Assembly: GCA_030247885.1 (NCBI GenBank)
Contig: JAPDRO010000009.1
Span: forward strand, 744,001 to 808,000
From: Taxawa tesnikishii (nom. ined.)
Lineage: Eukaryota; Ascomycota; Dothideomycetes; Dothideales
DNA: 64,000 nucleotides
Reading direction: 5' to 3'
Shown here: one piece after another, positions 55,675-64,000 of the stretch
How the letters are laid out: each line of letters starts with the position of its first letter
Numbering within the stretch: the stretch's first letter is position 1
Made by a program: the position numbers and the translations under genes
The notes under the pieces: generated by a model
Database searches by the model: none
The model's input: only the letters and a program-made list of their open reading frames with translations
Told to the model about the DNA's origin: nothing

Positions 55675-56989
55675 ATGGTCAAGGACACCAAGTTTTACGA
55701 TATTCTCGGAGTCGCGCCAGACGCCTCCGAGGCGCAGCTGAAGTCTGCGTACCGCAAGGGTGCTTTGAAGCACCATCCTGGTGTGTATATTCCTGTCCAG
55801 CAAGTTTCCTCACAAGATCTGACCATTAGCAGACAAGAACCAGCATAGCGAAGAAGCCGCCGAAAAATTCAAAGATCTCTCGCACGCATACGAAGTTCTC
55901 TCTGACCCACAAAAACGCCAACTTTACGACCAATATGGCGAGGAAGGGTTGGAGCAAGGAGGTATGGGCGGCGCCGGCATGAACGCCGAGGACCTCTTCT
56001 CACAGTTCTTCGGCGGTGGAGGCGGTTTCGGCGGCATGTTTGGCGGAGGCATGCGCGAACAAGGACCAAAGAAGGCCCGCACAATTCACCACGTCCACAA
56101 GGTTTCGCTTGAGGATATCTACAAGGGCAAGGTCTCCAAGCTGGCGCTGCAAAAGTCTGTCATCTGCCCGAAGTGTGAGGGTCGTGGAGGCAAGGAAGGC
56201 GCAGTGCGGACGTGCAGCGGCTGTAATGGCCAGGGTATGAAGACGATGATGCGCCAGATGGGTCCCATGATTCAGCGATTCCAGACCGTTTGTCCCGACT
56301 GCAACGGAGAGGGAGAGATTATCAAGGACAAGGACCGATGCAAGCAGTGCCACGGCAAGAAGACAATCATCGAGAGGAAGGTGTTGCACGTCCACGTCGA
56401 CAAGGGTGTGCAGTCCGGTACGAAAATCGACTTCCGTGGGGAGGGTGACCAGATGCCTGGCGTGCAGCCGGGAGACGTCCAGTTCGAGATTGAGCAGAAG
56501 CCTCATCCCCGTTTCCAGAGGAAGGGAGATGACCTTTTCTACCAGGCCAAGATCGACCTTCTGACCGCTCTCGCTGGTGGAGCAATCTACATCGAGCATC
56601 TCGACGACCGATGGTTAACCGTCGAGATTGCGCCAGGTGAAGTCATTGCACCAGGCGAGATTAAGGTTATCCGCGGCCAAGGTATGCCGTCGTACCGCCA
56701 CCATGACTTCGGCAACCTCTACATCCAATTTGACGTTCAGTTCCCCGACCGTCTCGGCGGCCCAGACGGCGAGCCCATGTCCGATGAGCAGAAGAAGATG
56801 CTCGAGGCTGTGCTCCCACCACGCTCGCCTCAGGACGTACCGCCACCGGACGCCATGACCGAGGACTACCAGCTCGAGACCGTCGACCCGCAGCGGGAAG
56901 GCGAAAGGGCTGCCCGCGCTGCTACCGGCGAGGACGACGACGATGAGATGCACGGTGGCGGTGAGCGCGTGCAGTGCGCATCCCAGTAA
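55675..56989 (+). CDS. ydj1: Class A J-domain co-chaperone, Ydj1/Mas5 type
   Basis: Exons 55675-55780 and 55833-56989; a 52-nt intron splits the HPD motif (HHP|DKNQ); 420 residues. The J domain (residues 1-70) is followed by a Gly-rich region ([14 protein letters not shown]) and a zinc domain with [24 protein letters not shown] and CKQCHGKK. The substrate-binding beta domains follow, and the protein ends in CASQ, a farnesylation box identical to yeast Ydj1. It stimulates Hsp70 ATPase and helps fold, import and degrade proteins at cytosolic membrane surfaces. The start is fixed by the standard [13 protein letters not shown] opening. There is no frame break. Confidence 0.97.
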
Positions 56990-57722
56990 ACGACTCAAGA
57001 AACGACAACGTGACAAGGAAAGAAAGAATGAAAGAAAGAAAGAAAGGAAGGGAAAAGGATGGTTGAGGAAGCGAGGCGTTTGAGAGTTGATGAGGGCGGA
57101 GATGATGGTGATTTACTTCACACATGAGTGCTGGGCCTCGTTCATTCGATTATGCTGGCTCTTTCTAGTACCCCGCGTGGCCCCTCCTTTTGGGCTACGG
57201 CTTCCTATAGAGTTTCCACTTTTTCTCCTATTTCATTTGCACGAGTTGGAGCATCCATTTTATCAATGGCAGCAGAGTAGGGGCGTTTCATGGCGAATGG
57301 GTATCTCATAGGAGGCGGATGAGACTGCCTGTTGCTCTTTGCGTTGTGATTTTCTTGCAGGTATATGTGCAATGGTTCAATGCCTTTCTCTTAATGGTGT
57401 ATGTCGGGACCTGTGTGCATTGACCTCTTGAGTGACCTTGCAACCAAGGTTTACTACCGCAAGTGAACAACGGTACTACCACGCCTTCACGCAGACTGCA
57501 GCTTTGAAATCATGTCTTGCACTGCTGCTCTCCATTCCAGAGCACCTCATAACCTGATACCACGGCTGGGGTGAACTCCGACTATGACTCGAGCGAAAAC
57601 CATTGACTTGCCTATTTAGGACAAGCGCAGCATATTCGAAAATCTATTTCGCTAACCCCCTCCACCCCACCATCTGACCATTCTTTGAAAGGCAGCAGAC
57701 AGGGCTGATCTCGACATTCAAG
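56990..57722. other. Intergenic
   Basis: A 733-bp stretch with the 3' untranslated region of the J-protein gene (including a GAAA repeat) and the promoter of the acetyltransferase gene. No other feature. Confidence 0.6.
57017..57057. repeat. GAAA simple repeat
   Basis: A purine tract of GAAA/GGAA units in the 3' untranslated region of the Ydj1-type gene. Confidence 0.85.
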
Positions 57723-58992
57723 ATGTCCCTCCCCAAATCCACCACTACCCCCTTCTCGAGGGATCCTCGGCCATCCTCAACCTTCTCCGCCCCTCTCTCC
57801 CCATCTCCCTACCCCTCTACCGCCGCATTCAGTTCCAGCACTTCACGGCCTTCTCCTACCTCCTCTGCTCTCTTTCTCCCACTGACCTCGAACCCCTTCC
57901 GTTAGTCCCAAAAGACATGGATCGCGGCGTTCGTGGACCGCAGTCGCCGCCCCGAGACCGAGGTTTGGGTCTTCGGGAGCTGGGAGAGCATGCCAGGAGA
58001 TGAGGGGCGGGAGAAAGACCAGGAGAAGGAAAAGGATGAATTGGTCATGGGGTTGGTGGCTGAGATTGGGAAACTGGCGGGTGCGGAGGTTGCAGAGATC
58101 GATCATGGTGGTGCGGGGACGAATGGCGCGGAAAACGAGGAAGAGGGAGAGGGACAGGGGAGCGATTTGACGGCCGACGGAGAAGGCGCAGAGAAGAGCG
58201 GTGCAAAGAGGGTGGGGAGGGGTGAGTACAACGCCCATATGAAGGGGACGAGGATTGTGCTGGTCGGATCCGTTCACGAGAAGACTGTGGATGTCATGCG
58301 AAGGGTAGGCGTGATTGCTGAGGGATTCGTGGGCGCGCATATCCCGTACAGGAAATACATGTTTGATATCAGCAGGAAGAGGTGGGTTCAAACGTCTTCT
58401 TTGCGTCTCTGTCTGCGCGTATGGTTCCAGTATCATGTCACCGTTGTACATAAGACCAACTTGAAGAAATTGAAGAAGCTGTTTCTAACTCGCGCCCAGC
58501 TCATCTTCCCTCCCACAGCCCAAGCCACTTCCCGAAGGACTCTACTGGGGCCACGTCAAATCTGAGCATTTCCCTCTTGTGCGATCAAGAACACAGATTC
58601 CGCGACAAGACCGGACTATGATACAGCTGCCAAGCGTTGCAGTGTATCCCAGCGATCCAACAAGCGGTGATCCAGCACCAGTTTCCTGGGCTTTCCTGGG
58701 CGGAGACGCTTCGTTGACGACGCTCCACGTCGAGCCGGAACACAGAGGCAGAGGACTGGCAAAAGCGGTCGCGATGAAGTTGTTCGCCGAGGACATGCAA
58801 TCATTCGTGACACACGGCGATCTAACAGAGGAGGACAAAGACAAAGATAGACGGTGGGCACATGCAGATGTGGCGGTTGACAATGATGCAAGCATTGGGG
58901 TATGTACGAGTTTGGGTGGCAAGTGGGAGTGGCAGGTGTACTGGGTCAGAATCGACCTGGAGAAGCAGAGAAGTCAGGTTGGATTTCTGTAA
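57723..58992 (+). CDS. GNAT-fold acetyltransferase-like protein
   Basis: Exons 57723-58381 and 58500-58992; a 118-nt intron (GTGGGT...GCGCCCAG); about 383 residues. The C-terminal half has the GNAT acetyl-CoA motif: VSWAFLGGDASLTTLHVEPE followed by HRGRGLAKAV, the Q/RxxGxG/A loop. The N-terminal half is a second, weaker GNAT-like half with WIAAFVDRSRRPETEVWVFG and a long acidic insertion. Two frame switches occur in exon 1: CCCC 57731-57734, one base short (MSLP|QIHHYPLLEGS), and AAAA 57910-57913, one base extra or two short (LVPK|TWIAAFVD). They cancel, so exon phases still fit. The substrate is unknown. Confidence 0.7.
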
Positions 58993-59385
58993 ATAGCGGT
59001 CGAAGACAAGGATGCATTGGCTGAGGGCATGCATGATAGAGGGGCATAAACCGTAGATGCGCATTGCTAGAACTATACACAAGTTAGCGAACATTCTCAT
59101 CGAAGTACTGCCAACAGATCGTGTATGGATATATGCATATCATGAAAAAATTAGAGTGTTGCATGTTTTGTTCTTCATTGAAGAACTCGGGGTTAAAAAT
59201 ATTTAATCATTGCATGGAGAACAGAATGGGTATGATAACGTACCAACTTCTGAGACTGTTCGATGCGTATGTTCGAACACACATCACATTAGTCATCGTG
59301 TTCAGTATTTTGCATCTTTTTAGCATTTCGTTTTCATTGGAACCTCAGAGGTCTACATGACAACGCCGCGCTAAAGGTCAACCGT
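58993..59385. other. Intergenic between convergent genes
   Basis: A 393-bp AT-rich stretch with two 3' untranslated regions. Nothing else seen. Confidence 0.6.
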
Positions 59386-60450
59386 TTAGTCGAAGAGGCC
59401 GAAGCCCATGTCCTCGTCCTCCTCTTCCTCCTCCTCAGCTGGCTTCTCCTCCTCCTTGGCGGCGGCAGGAGCGTCACCACCAGAGGCGGCAGCACCGGCA
59501 GCTGGAGCAGCGGCGGCATAGTTCTCTGGGTTGGCGATACGGTCCTTGAGCTCGTGGATGGACTCCCACTCGTAGTCGATCTCAATGGCGGTGGAGATGA
59601 CGTTCTTGTAGGAGTTGACAACGGAGTGCATGACCGACGGCAGAGTTGGGAAGTTGGTGGCCAGGGAGATGGTGGCAATGGTGGTGATGGCCGAGGTGAA
59701 GGCCTTCAGCAGCTGGCTCTCCTCAATGTCCAGGACGCTCTGGTCGAAGGTCTGGCCCTGGTCGTAGATCTGGGAGATACCCATACCGTAGGTGAAGGGG
59801 GAGATGTTCAACATGTTCAGCAAGGTGGCCTCAGAGGGACCGACCTTGGCGCCAGCCTCAACGAGCTTCAGATCGGTGGTAATTTCGATGGTACCACGAG
59901 CAATCTTGGTGGGGACACCGAGAGCCTGGAAGAACGAAGTCTTACCGGGTTCCATACCGGTGTTACCAGCGGGAACCCAGACGTCGGCGGGAGCAATGGC
60001 ACCAGCACGAGCAGGAGCAGCGACACGGTTGGCCAGGATTTTGGTCTTAACATCCTTCAGGTCACCGTTGGTGAAGATGAAGCCGACGTTGCCTGGTGTG
60101 TTGTGTGAGCGCATGATTGTTGTCATTCTCTTACGGTCCCATACTAACCCTTGACGTGAGGAAGCAGACGCTCGTACTCCGGGTTGTCGGCGACGAAGCC
60201 CTTGATGGCACGGCGGACCTAGAGATCTGTTGTCAGTAATTCGCTCTATAATATTTTCCTGGTAGTTGCGCTCGTACCATGGTGTTCTTGCCCATCAGGA
60301 CAACACCCTCGCCGCGCATGCTCTGTCTGATCTCGTGCATCTGCTGAGAAGAGACATTGTCTACGGTAACGATGAAAACGGACTTGTACTCCTCGAGGAG
60401 ACCCTTCAGCTTGTCGAAGTAGCCGGCCTTGTTTGCGGACTTGCCCCCAT
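59386..60450 (-). CDS. rpp0: 60S acidic ribosomal protein P0
   Basis: Three exons: 60278-60450, 60149-60218 and 59386-60092; introns of 59 nt (GTACGA...TCTAG) and 56 nt (GTTAGT...CACCAG); 316 residues. It starts [20 protein letters not shown] and carries the L10/P0 block [20 protein letters not shown], the central insertion domain, an Ala-rich hinge, and the acidic stalk end [12 protein letters not shown], shared with P1/P2. P0 anchors the P1/P2 stalk that recruits elongation factors. The ATG is one base out of frame: coding G5 where ATGGGGGGC needs G6 (CCCCC 60444-60448). As P0 is essential and the rest is perfect, a missing base is the natural explanation. Confidence 0.96.
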
Positions 60451-60793
60451 GTCTGCGATTTCTTTCGAACGAGAATAGGGATGTTTCAGGCGAAGTCTAG
60501 GAGATTGGGTATCTGATTGTAGTTGCTGTGTGTGAAGATGGAGCAACTTTTCGGAGTTGAGAAGTCAGAGGGCAGCGCGAATTGCGGACCGGAAAAACCT
60601 TTGCCCTGTGCGTTTCTGAGCGGGAAGCGGTGCTCCGTGCACCACTTCTCTACCCTATGAAAGTCAGTTCATTCGCTGTAGTCAGTTGCAGTTGCTTCCT
60701 CATTAGCAGAGGGTCGCTATCCTGTGTAATCTGTTTCTCACTGAGAGCCATTACTTCTACAGTCTTGCTGGTGATAGCGCCTCATTTGACAAG
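60451..60793. other. Divergent promoter P0 / TRM82
   Basis: A 343-bp stretch between the start codons of two translation-related genes, which may be co-regulated. No specific factor site is claimed. Confidence 0.55.
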
Positions 60794-62469
60794 ATGACTG
60801 TGGAGCTCTCTCATCAGTATCAATGCCTCGCCATTTGCCATTCGGAAGTCTTCAAACCACATGGCTTGTTGATCGCGGCCACTGGACCCAAAATTCTGAC
60901 AGCAAAACTTGAGGGTGGTGCTGTTATCTCGCAATGGCCCGAGGAGAATGCTGCGGAGCCAGTAAGTGTGGTCTTCGGCGGAGGTCCCGTATGAATCGAA
61001 GCTGATTACGGGAAGCTCTAGCCCTTGGACACTGTGCTATAACAGCGTGCTAAGGGTGATTAAACAGGCAAACTCTGCTGACGCCAAAGAAGAAGGCCCG
61101 CCAGGCAAGAAGCGGAAGGTTGAAAAGGCACAGAACCAAAGCAAGCTTCCAAATGTCATCAAGCTGGTAGTCTCGCCGGACCAGAAGTATGCGGTAGCAG
61201 TCACAAGCGACGACAAGTGTATCAGGGTCTTTGAAGTTTTAGAAACCGGAAAGCTCATGGGAATAAGCCAGAGGTGAGTGCCACCCTCGTATGGAATGAG
61301 CAGCACTAACAAACCTTTCAGATGCATGCCAAAGCGGCCATGTGCGATTGTAGTGACGCCTGACAGCAAAACTATCATATGTGGCGACAAATTCGGAGAT
61401 GTGTATTCTCTCCCACTGCTGCTCTCGGAAGTCGAGCGAAGTGTGACCCCAGGAGCAGAGCAACCAGAGGGCATGCCCAGAAAGGCGTATCAGCCTTCCG
61501 CGACCGAACTAACAGTACACACTGCCCGTAATCGCAAAGCTCTTGAGGATCAAATGAAGCAGAAGAACATGCATAAGAAGACCAAGGAGCCTTTGAAATT
61601 CGAACATCAACTTCTGCTGGGTCACGTCTCTATGCTTACAGATGTCCAGGTCGGCCAGCACATGGTAGATGGGAAAATGCGGGAGTTTATCCTTACAGCA
61701 GACAGAGACGAACATATCCGTATCTCGAGGGGCATCCCACAGGCATACGTGATTGAGCGGTACTGCTTGGGTCATAAAGAGTTCATCAGCAAGATGTGCC
61801 TTGTCCCGGACACGAACCTCGTGATTAGTGGAGGCGGCGATAAGTGGTTGGGTATCTGGGACTGGACGACAGGCCGTCTGTTGTCCAAGTCGCCGGATGT
61901 CTACATGTTGTGCACTGGAGAAACCTCACTCTACTCCCCTACTGTGATGGAAAAAGCATGGAAAACATCGCCGTGACAGGCATCTGGACTGTGCCTGCAA
62001 TATCCAGGGAGACGGGTGAAGTGGAAGACCGACTGGTTATCATCGCCTGCGAGAACATTCGAGGGCTTTTGACGATCCCAGTTTCCTCACTTGTTGAGGA
62101 CAAACACCATGCAAAACTGTCCATCACGCAAATGCCAGGCTGGCCTCTCAGCCTTGTAGTGAGTGGGACGAATGTCATCATTTCACTTGAGGCACGAATA
62201 GAATCCGACGTAGGTCACGCAGCCCGTGGGCTAGAAACCGTCCGCTAACAAACCAGCTATAGCCAAAGATCCAAGCCGGCACTTTCTCCATTGTCCAAGG
62301 ATTCCGCGGCGTGTTTAACGAGAACGAAGAGCTTGCCAGGGCGTTGAATGAGAACTTGGGAAGCTTTGAAACTCCAAAAGCGGATGACAAGGAAGTGGTG
62401 GAGCTGCTAAGAGGTACAGAGAACTTGCGGAAACGTGGGAAGGATGCAGCAGAGGATGGAGACGACTGA
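60794..62469 (+). CDS. trm82: tRNA (guanine-N7) methyltransferase WD40 subunit TRM82
   Basis: Four exons: 60794-60961, 61068-61273, 61322-62209 and 62263-62469; introns of 106, 48 and 53 nt. The last two have CTAAC branches. About 489 residues. WD40-like blades include VIKLVVSPDQKYAVAVTSDD, AIVVTPDSKTIICGDKFGDV, LGHVSMLTDV, ILTADRDEHIRISRGIPQAY and CLVPDTNLVISGGGDKWLGI. The blade RDEHIRISRYPQ-like segment is the TRM82/WDR4 hallmark. With Trm8 the protein makes m7G46 in tRNA. One frame break at CCCC 61936-61939 (one base short; SLYSP|YCDGKSMENIAVTG) lies late in the propeller. The first intron must extend to AAACAG at 61067 to keep frame. Confidence 0.9.
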
Positions 62470-62919
62470 TTCAGTGTTGTGCTCTTTGAGACTGTGGTGC
62501 CTGTACACATGCTTGTGGTTACACGCTTGTGGTTACACATGATGTACTTTGTACTCTGGGCCTAGCCTTTAATGGCTACTAAGCCGCGGCTGATGCCTGT
62601 CGATTCGATCCTTTGTGACGTGCAACGCCAGGTCGTAGGGCTGAGTTCTCGGCTGATCTTTTGATCTTTTTACAAATCATTGTGCTGGATACTAACAAAA
62701 ATACTTCGACCAATGCCACCCTTTGCTTGTTGGAACGCGAAGCGATCAATTAGTAAACACTGTCTTTATAATCTTTCCCGCTTCCTGGCACAGGCACAGC
62801 ACCTCACGTAACGGACAGAAGCGTCTGGGACACGCTCGGTCGAGTCTACTGCACGCATAAACACGCCCCTACAGCCCACCGTCCCCCCACTTCGTAACAC
62901 AAAAATCTCCTGCATCTAG
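62470..62919. other. Intergenic, thioredoxin reductase promoter
   Basis: A 450-bp stretch after the TRM82 stop. TTATAATC at 62765-62772 is TATA-like. The in-frame stop TAG at 62917-62919 closes the extended frame of the next gene. Confidence 0.55.
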
Positions 62920-62934
62920 CAAAAAGCCGCCAAA

Positions 62935-64000
62935 CTGTTCAGATCAGCCTTTCGCCGTGCAGGCTCTACACCCTTCCGCGCCTCTCTCGCACTCCCCGTC
63001 GCAGCAGCCGCTTTCTACAGACCCACCGCACCCTCTTCGCCTACGCTCCCCTTCGTGAAACAAGCCCAAGCGGCCACCTTCTCCTCGACTCCAGCGCGCA
63101 ACATGCACTCCAAGCTCGTCATCATCGGCTCCGGCCCAGCAGGCCATACAGCGGCAATCTACGCCGCACGCGCAGACCTCAAGCCCGTCATGTACGAGGG
63201 ATTCCTCGCTCTCGGCATCGCAGCAGGCGGCCAACTGACGACAACCGACGAGGTGGAGAACTACCCGGGCTTCGTGAAGATCCAGGGTGCAACATTGATG
63301 GACCAGATGCGGCAGCAGTCCGAGGCTTGCGGGACGGAAATCGTGTCCCAGACGGTCGGCAAGGTGGACCTGTCGAGCCGGCCGTTCAAGTACTGGCTGC
63401 ATCCAATGGGCGACGATGAAAGCCTGGAGGAGGAGACGCACACTGCCGACAGCATCATCATTGCTACGGGCGCGAAGGCCAGGAGAATGGATCTGCCGGG
63501 CGAGGACAAGTACTGGGGCAACGGTGTGTCTGCGTGCGCGGTCTGCGATGGCTCGTTACCGATCTTCCGCAACAAGCCTTTGGTCGTGATAGGTGGTGGT
63601 GACTCGGCAGTGGAGGAGGCCATGTACCTTACCAAGAAGGCCTCCAAAGTATACGTGCTAGTGCGGCGAGACGTGCTGCGCGCCAGCAAGGCCAACGCTC
63701 GGCGACTCTCGTCCGACCCCAAGGTGGAGATCCGTTACAACACTGTGGCGGCGAAGATTACGGGCGAAGAGAAGGCTAGGGGACTCATGCAGGGATTGGC
63801 GATCAAGGATCTCAAGACGGGCAAGGAGGAGGAACTCCAGGCGAATGGATTGTTCTACGCCATCGGACATGAGCCCGCCACGCATTTGTTCAAGGGTCAG
63901 TTGAGGATGGATGAGGATGGGTATATTATCACGACGCCGGGGACTGCGCATACGAGTGTTGAGGGTGTGTTTGCGGCTGGTGATGTTCAGGATAAAAAGT
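62935..64000 (+). CDS. trr1: Thioredoxin reductase, 5' part, with probable CUG-started mitochondrial extension
   Basis: The certain part starts at the ATG 63103 and runs off the window (299 codons seen). It starts MHSKLVIIGSGPAGHTAAIY (FAD-binding), then GGQLTTTDEVENYPGF, the redox-active CAVCDG, the NADPH motif VIGGGDSAVEEAMYL and the FAD-binding FAAGDVQD near the edge. The enzyme reduces thioredoxin with NADPH. In the same frame the DNA is open back to 62920, and from a CTG at 62935 reads LFRSAFRRAGSTPFRASLAL and further to SSTPARN, without one Asp or Glu: a strong mitochondrial presequence. No in-frame ATG is available there. Either CUG initiation or an unseen upstream exon (acceptor-like CATCTAG at 62913-62919) could add it. 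Confidence 0.9.
   Translation, partial: MFRSAFRRAGSTPFRASLALPVAAAAFYRPTAPSSPTLPFVKQAQAATFSSTPARNMHSKLVIIGSGPAGHTAAIYAARADLKPVMYEGFLALGIAAGGQLTTTDEVENYPGFVKIQGATLMDQMRQQSEACGTEIVSQTVGKVDLSSRPFKYWLHPMGDDESLEEETHTADSIIIATGAKARRMDLPGEDKYWGNGVSACAVCDGSLPIFRNKPLVVIGGGDSAVEEAMYLTKKASKVYVLVRRDVLRASKANARRLSSDPKVEIRYNTVAAKITGEEKARGLMQGLAIKDLKTGKEEELQANGLFYAIGHEPATHLFKGQLRMDEDGYIITTPGTAHTSVEGVFAAGDVQDKK

Noticed and set aside
56000-56599. 199-codon minus-strand open frame opposite the Ydj1-type gene
   Set aside because: Antisense shadow of a complete J-protein gene.
1-64000. Transposons, virus-like elements, CRISPR arrays, rRNA genes
   Set aside because: No terminal repeats, integrase, transposase, reverse transcriptase or capsid signatures, no repeat-spacer arrays and no rRNA sequence were seen; only short microsatellites.
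1-64000. Programmed ribosomal frameshifting as the cause of the many frame breaks
   Set aside because: The break sites lack a common slippery heptamer or following structure, need steps of differing sign or size, and occur even at the start codon of P0; homopolymer base-calling error fits better.

Overview
The window is nuclear DNA of a filamentous ascomycete (Pezizomycotina; Dothideomycetes is my best guess, from overall family resemblance only). The evidence is a compact layout of mostly single-copy genes on both strands, short spliceosomal introns (about 48-170 nt, mostly 48-75) with GTRNGY donors and CTRAC-like branch sites, and typical fungal families: secreted endopolygalacturonase, P450, C2 ingression protein, UPS/PRELI protein, RfeG-like protein and cytosine deaminase. 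I see no transposon, virus-like element, CRISPR array or secondary-metabolite cluster.

Layout. 1-8.2 kb: 5' part of UTP15, a DUF3253 protein, an endopolygalacturonase, Cdt1, a small calcofluor-hypersensitivity-type protein and a dysferlin-domain (DysF) protein. 8.4-12.8 kb: a damaged DUF4188-like gene, a cytochrome P450 and a small disordered protein. 13-22 kb: a C2/Inn1-Fic1-like cytokinesis protein, an unknown basic protein and an ISWI remodeller. 23-34 kb: a UPS/PRELI lipid-transfer protein, cytosolic TrpRS, an epoxide-hydrolase-like protein and a very long disordered protein. 34.5 kb: an intron-containing tRNA-Asp. 36-46.8 kb: a multispanning membrane alpha/beta-hydrolase-like protein, dihydroorotase, a tail-anchored coiled-coil protein, an RfeG-like protein and a GST. 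47.8-49 kb: a dead 2-oxoglutarate/Fe(II) dioxygenase. 49-64 kb: mitochondrial MSH1, uroporphyrinogen decarboxylase, cytosine deaminase, Ydj1-type J-protein, a GNAT acetyltransferase, ribosomal stalk protein P0, TRM82, and the 5' part of thioredoxin reductase.

The genes are mostly housekeeping (ribosome biogenesis and translation: UTP15, P0, TrpRS, TRM82; DNA and chromatin: Cdt1, ISWI, MSH1; pyrimidine and heme: dihydroorotase, cytosine deaminase, UROD). They do not form one pathway. Several pairs are divergent and share short promoters (UPS/TrpRS, cytosine deaminase/Ydj1, P0/TRM82).

The main cross-window signal is that 12 otherwise well-preserved genes, several normally essential, carry 17 apparent single-step frame breaks. 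Most lie at a run of exactly four G or C, where a fifth base restores the conserved protein. The simplest reading is homopolymer error in the assembly, so these genes are annotated here as intact genes with a suspect base rather than as pseudogenes. The most interesting biological candidate is thioredoxin reductase: about 61 open codons without any acidic residue precede its ATG and look like a mitochondrial presequence reached from a CUG start. Two GC-AG introns are also well supported.
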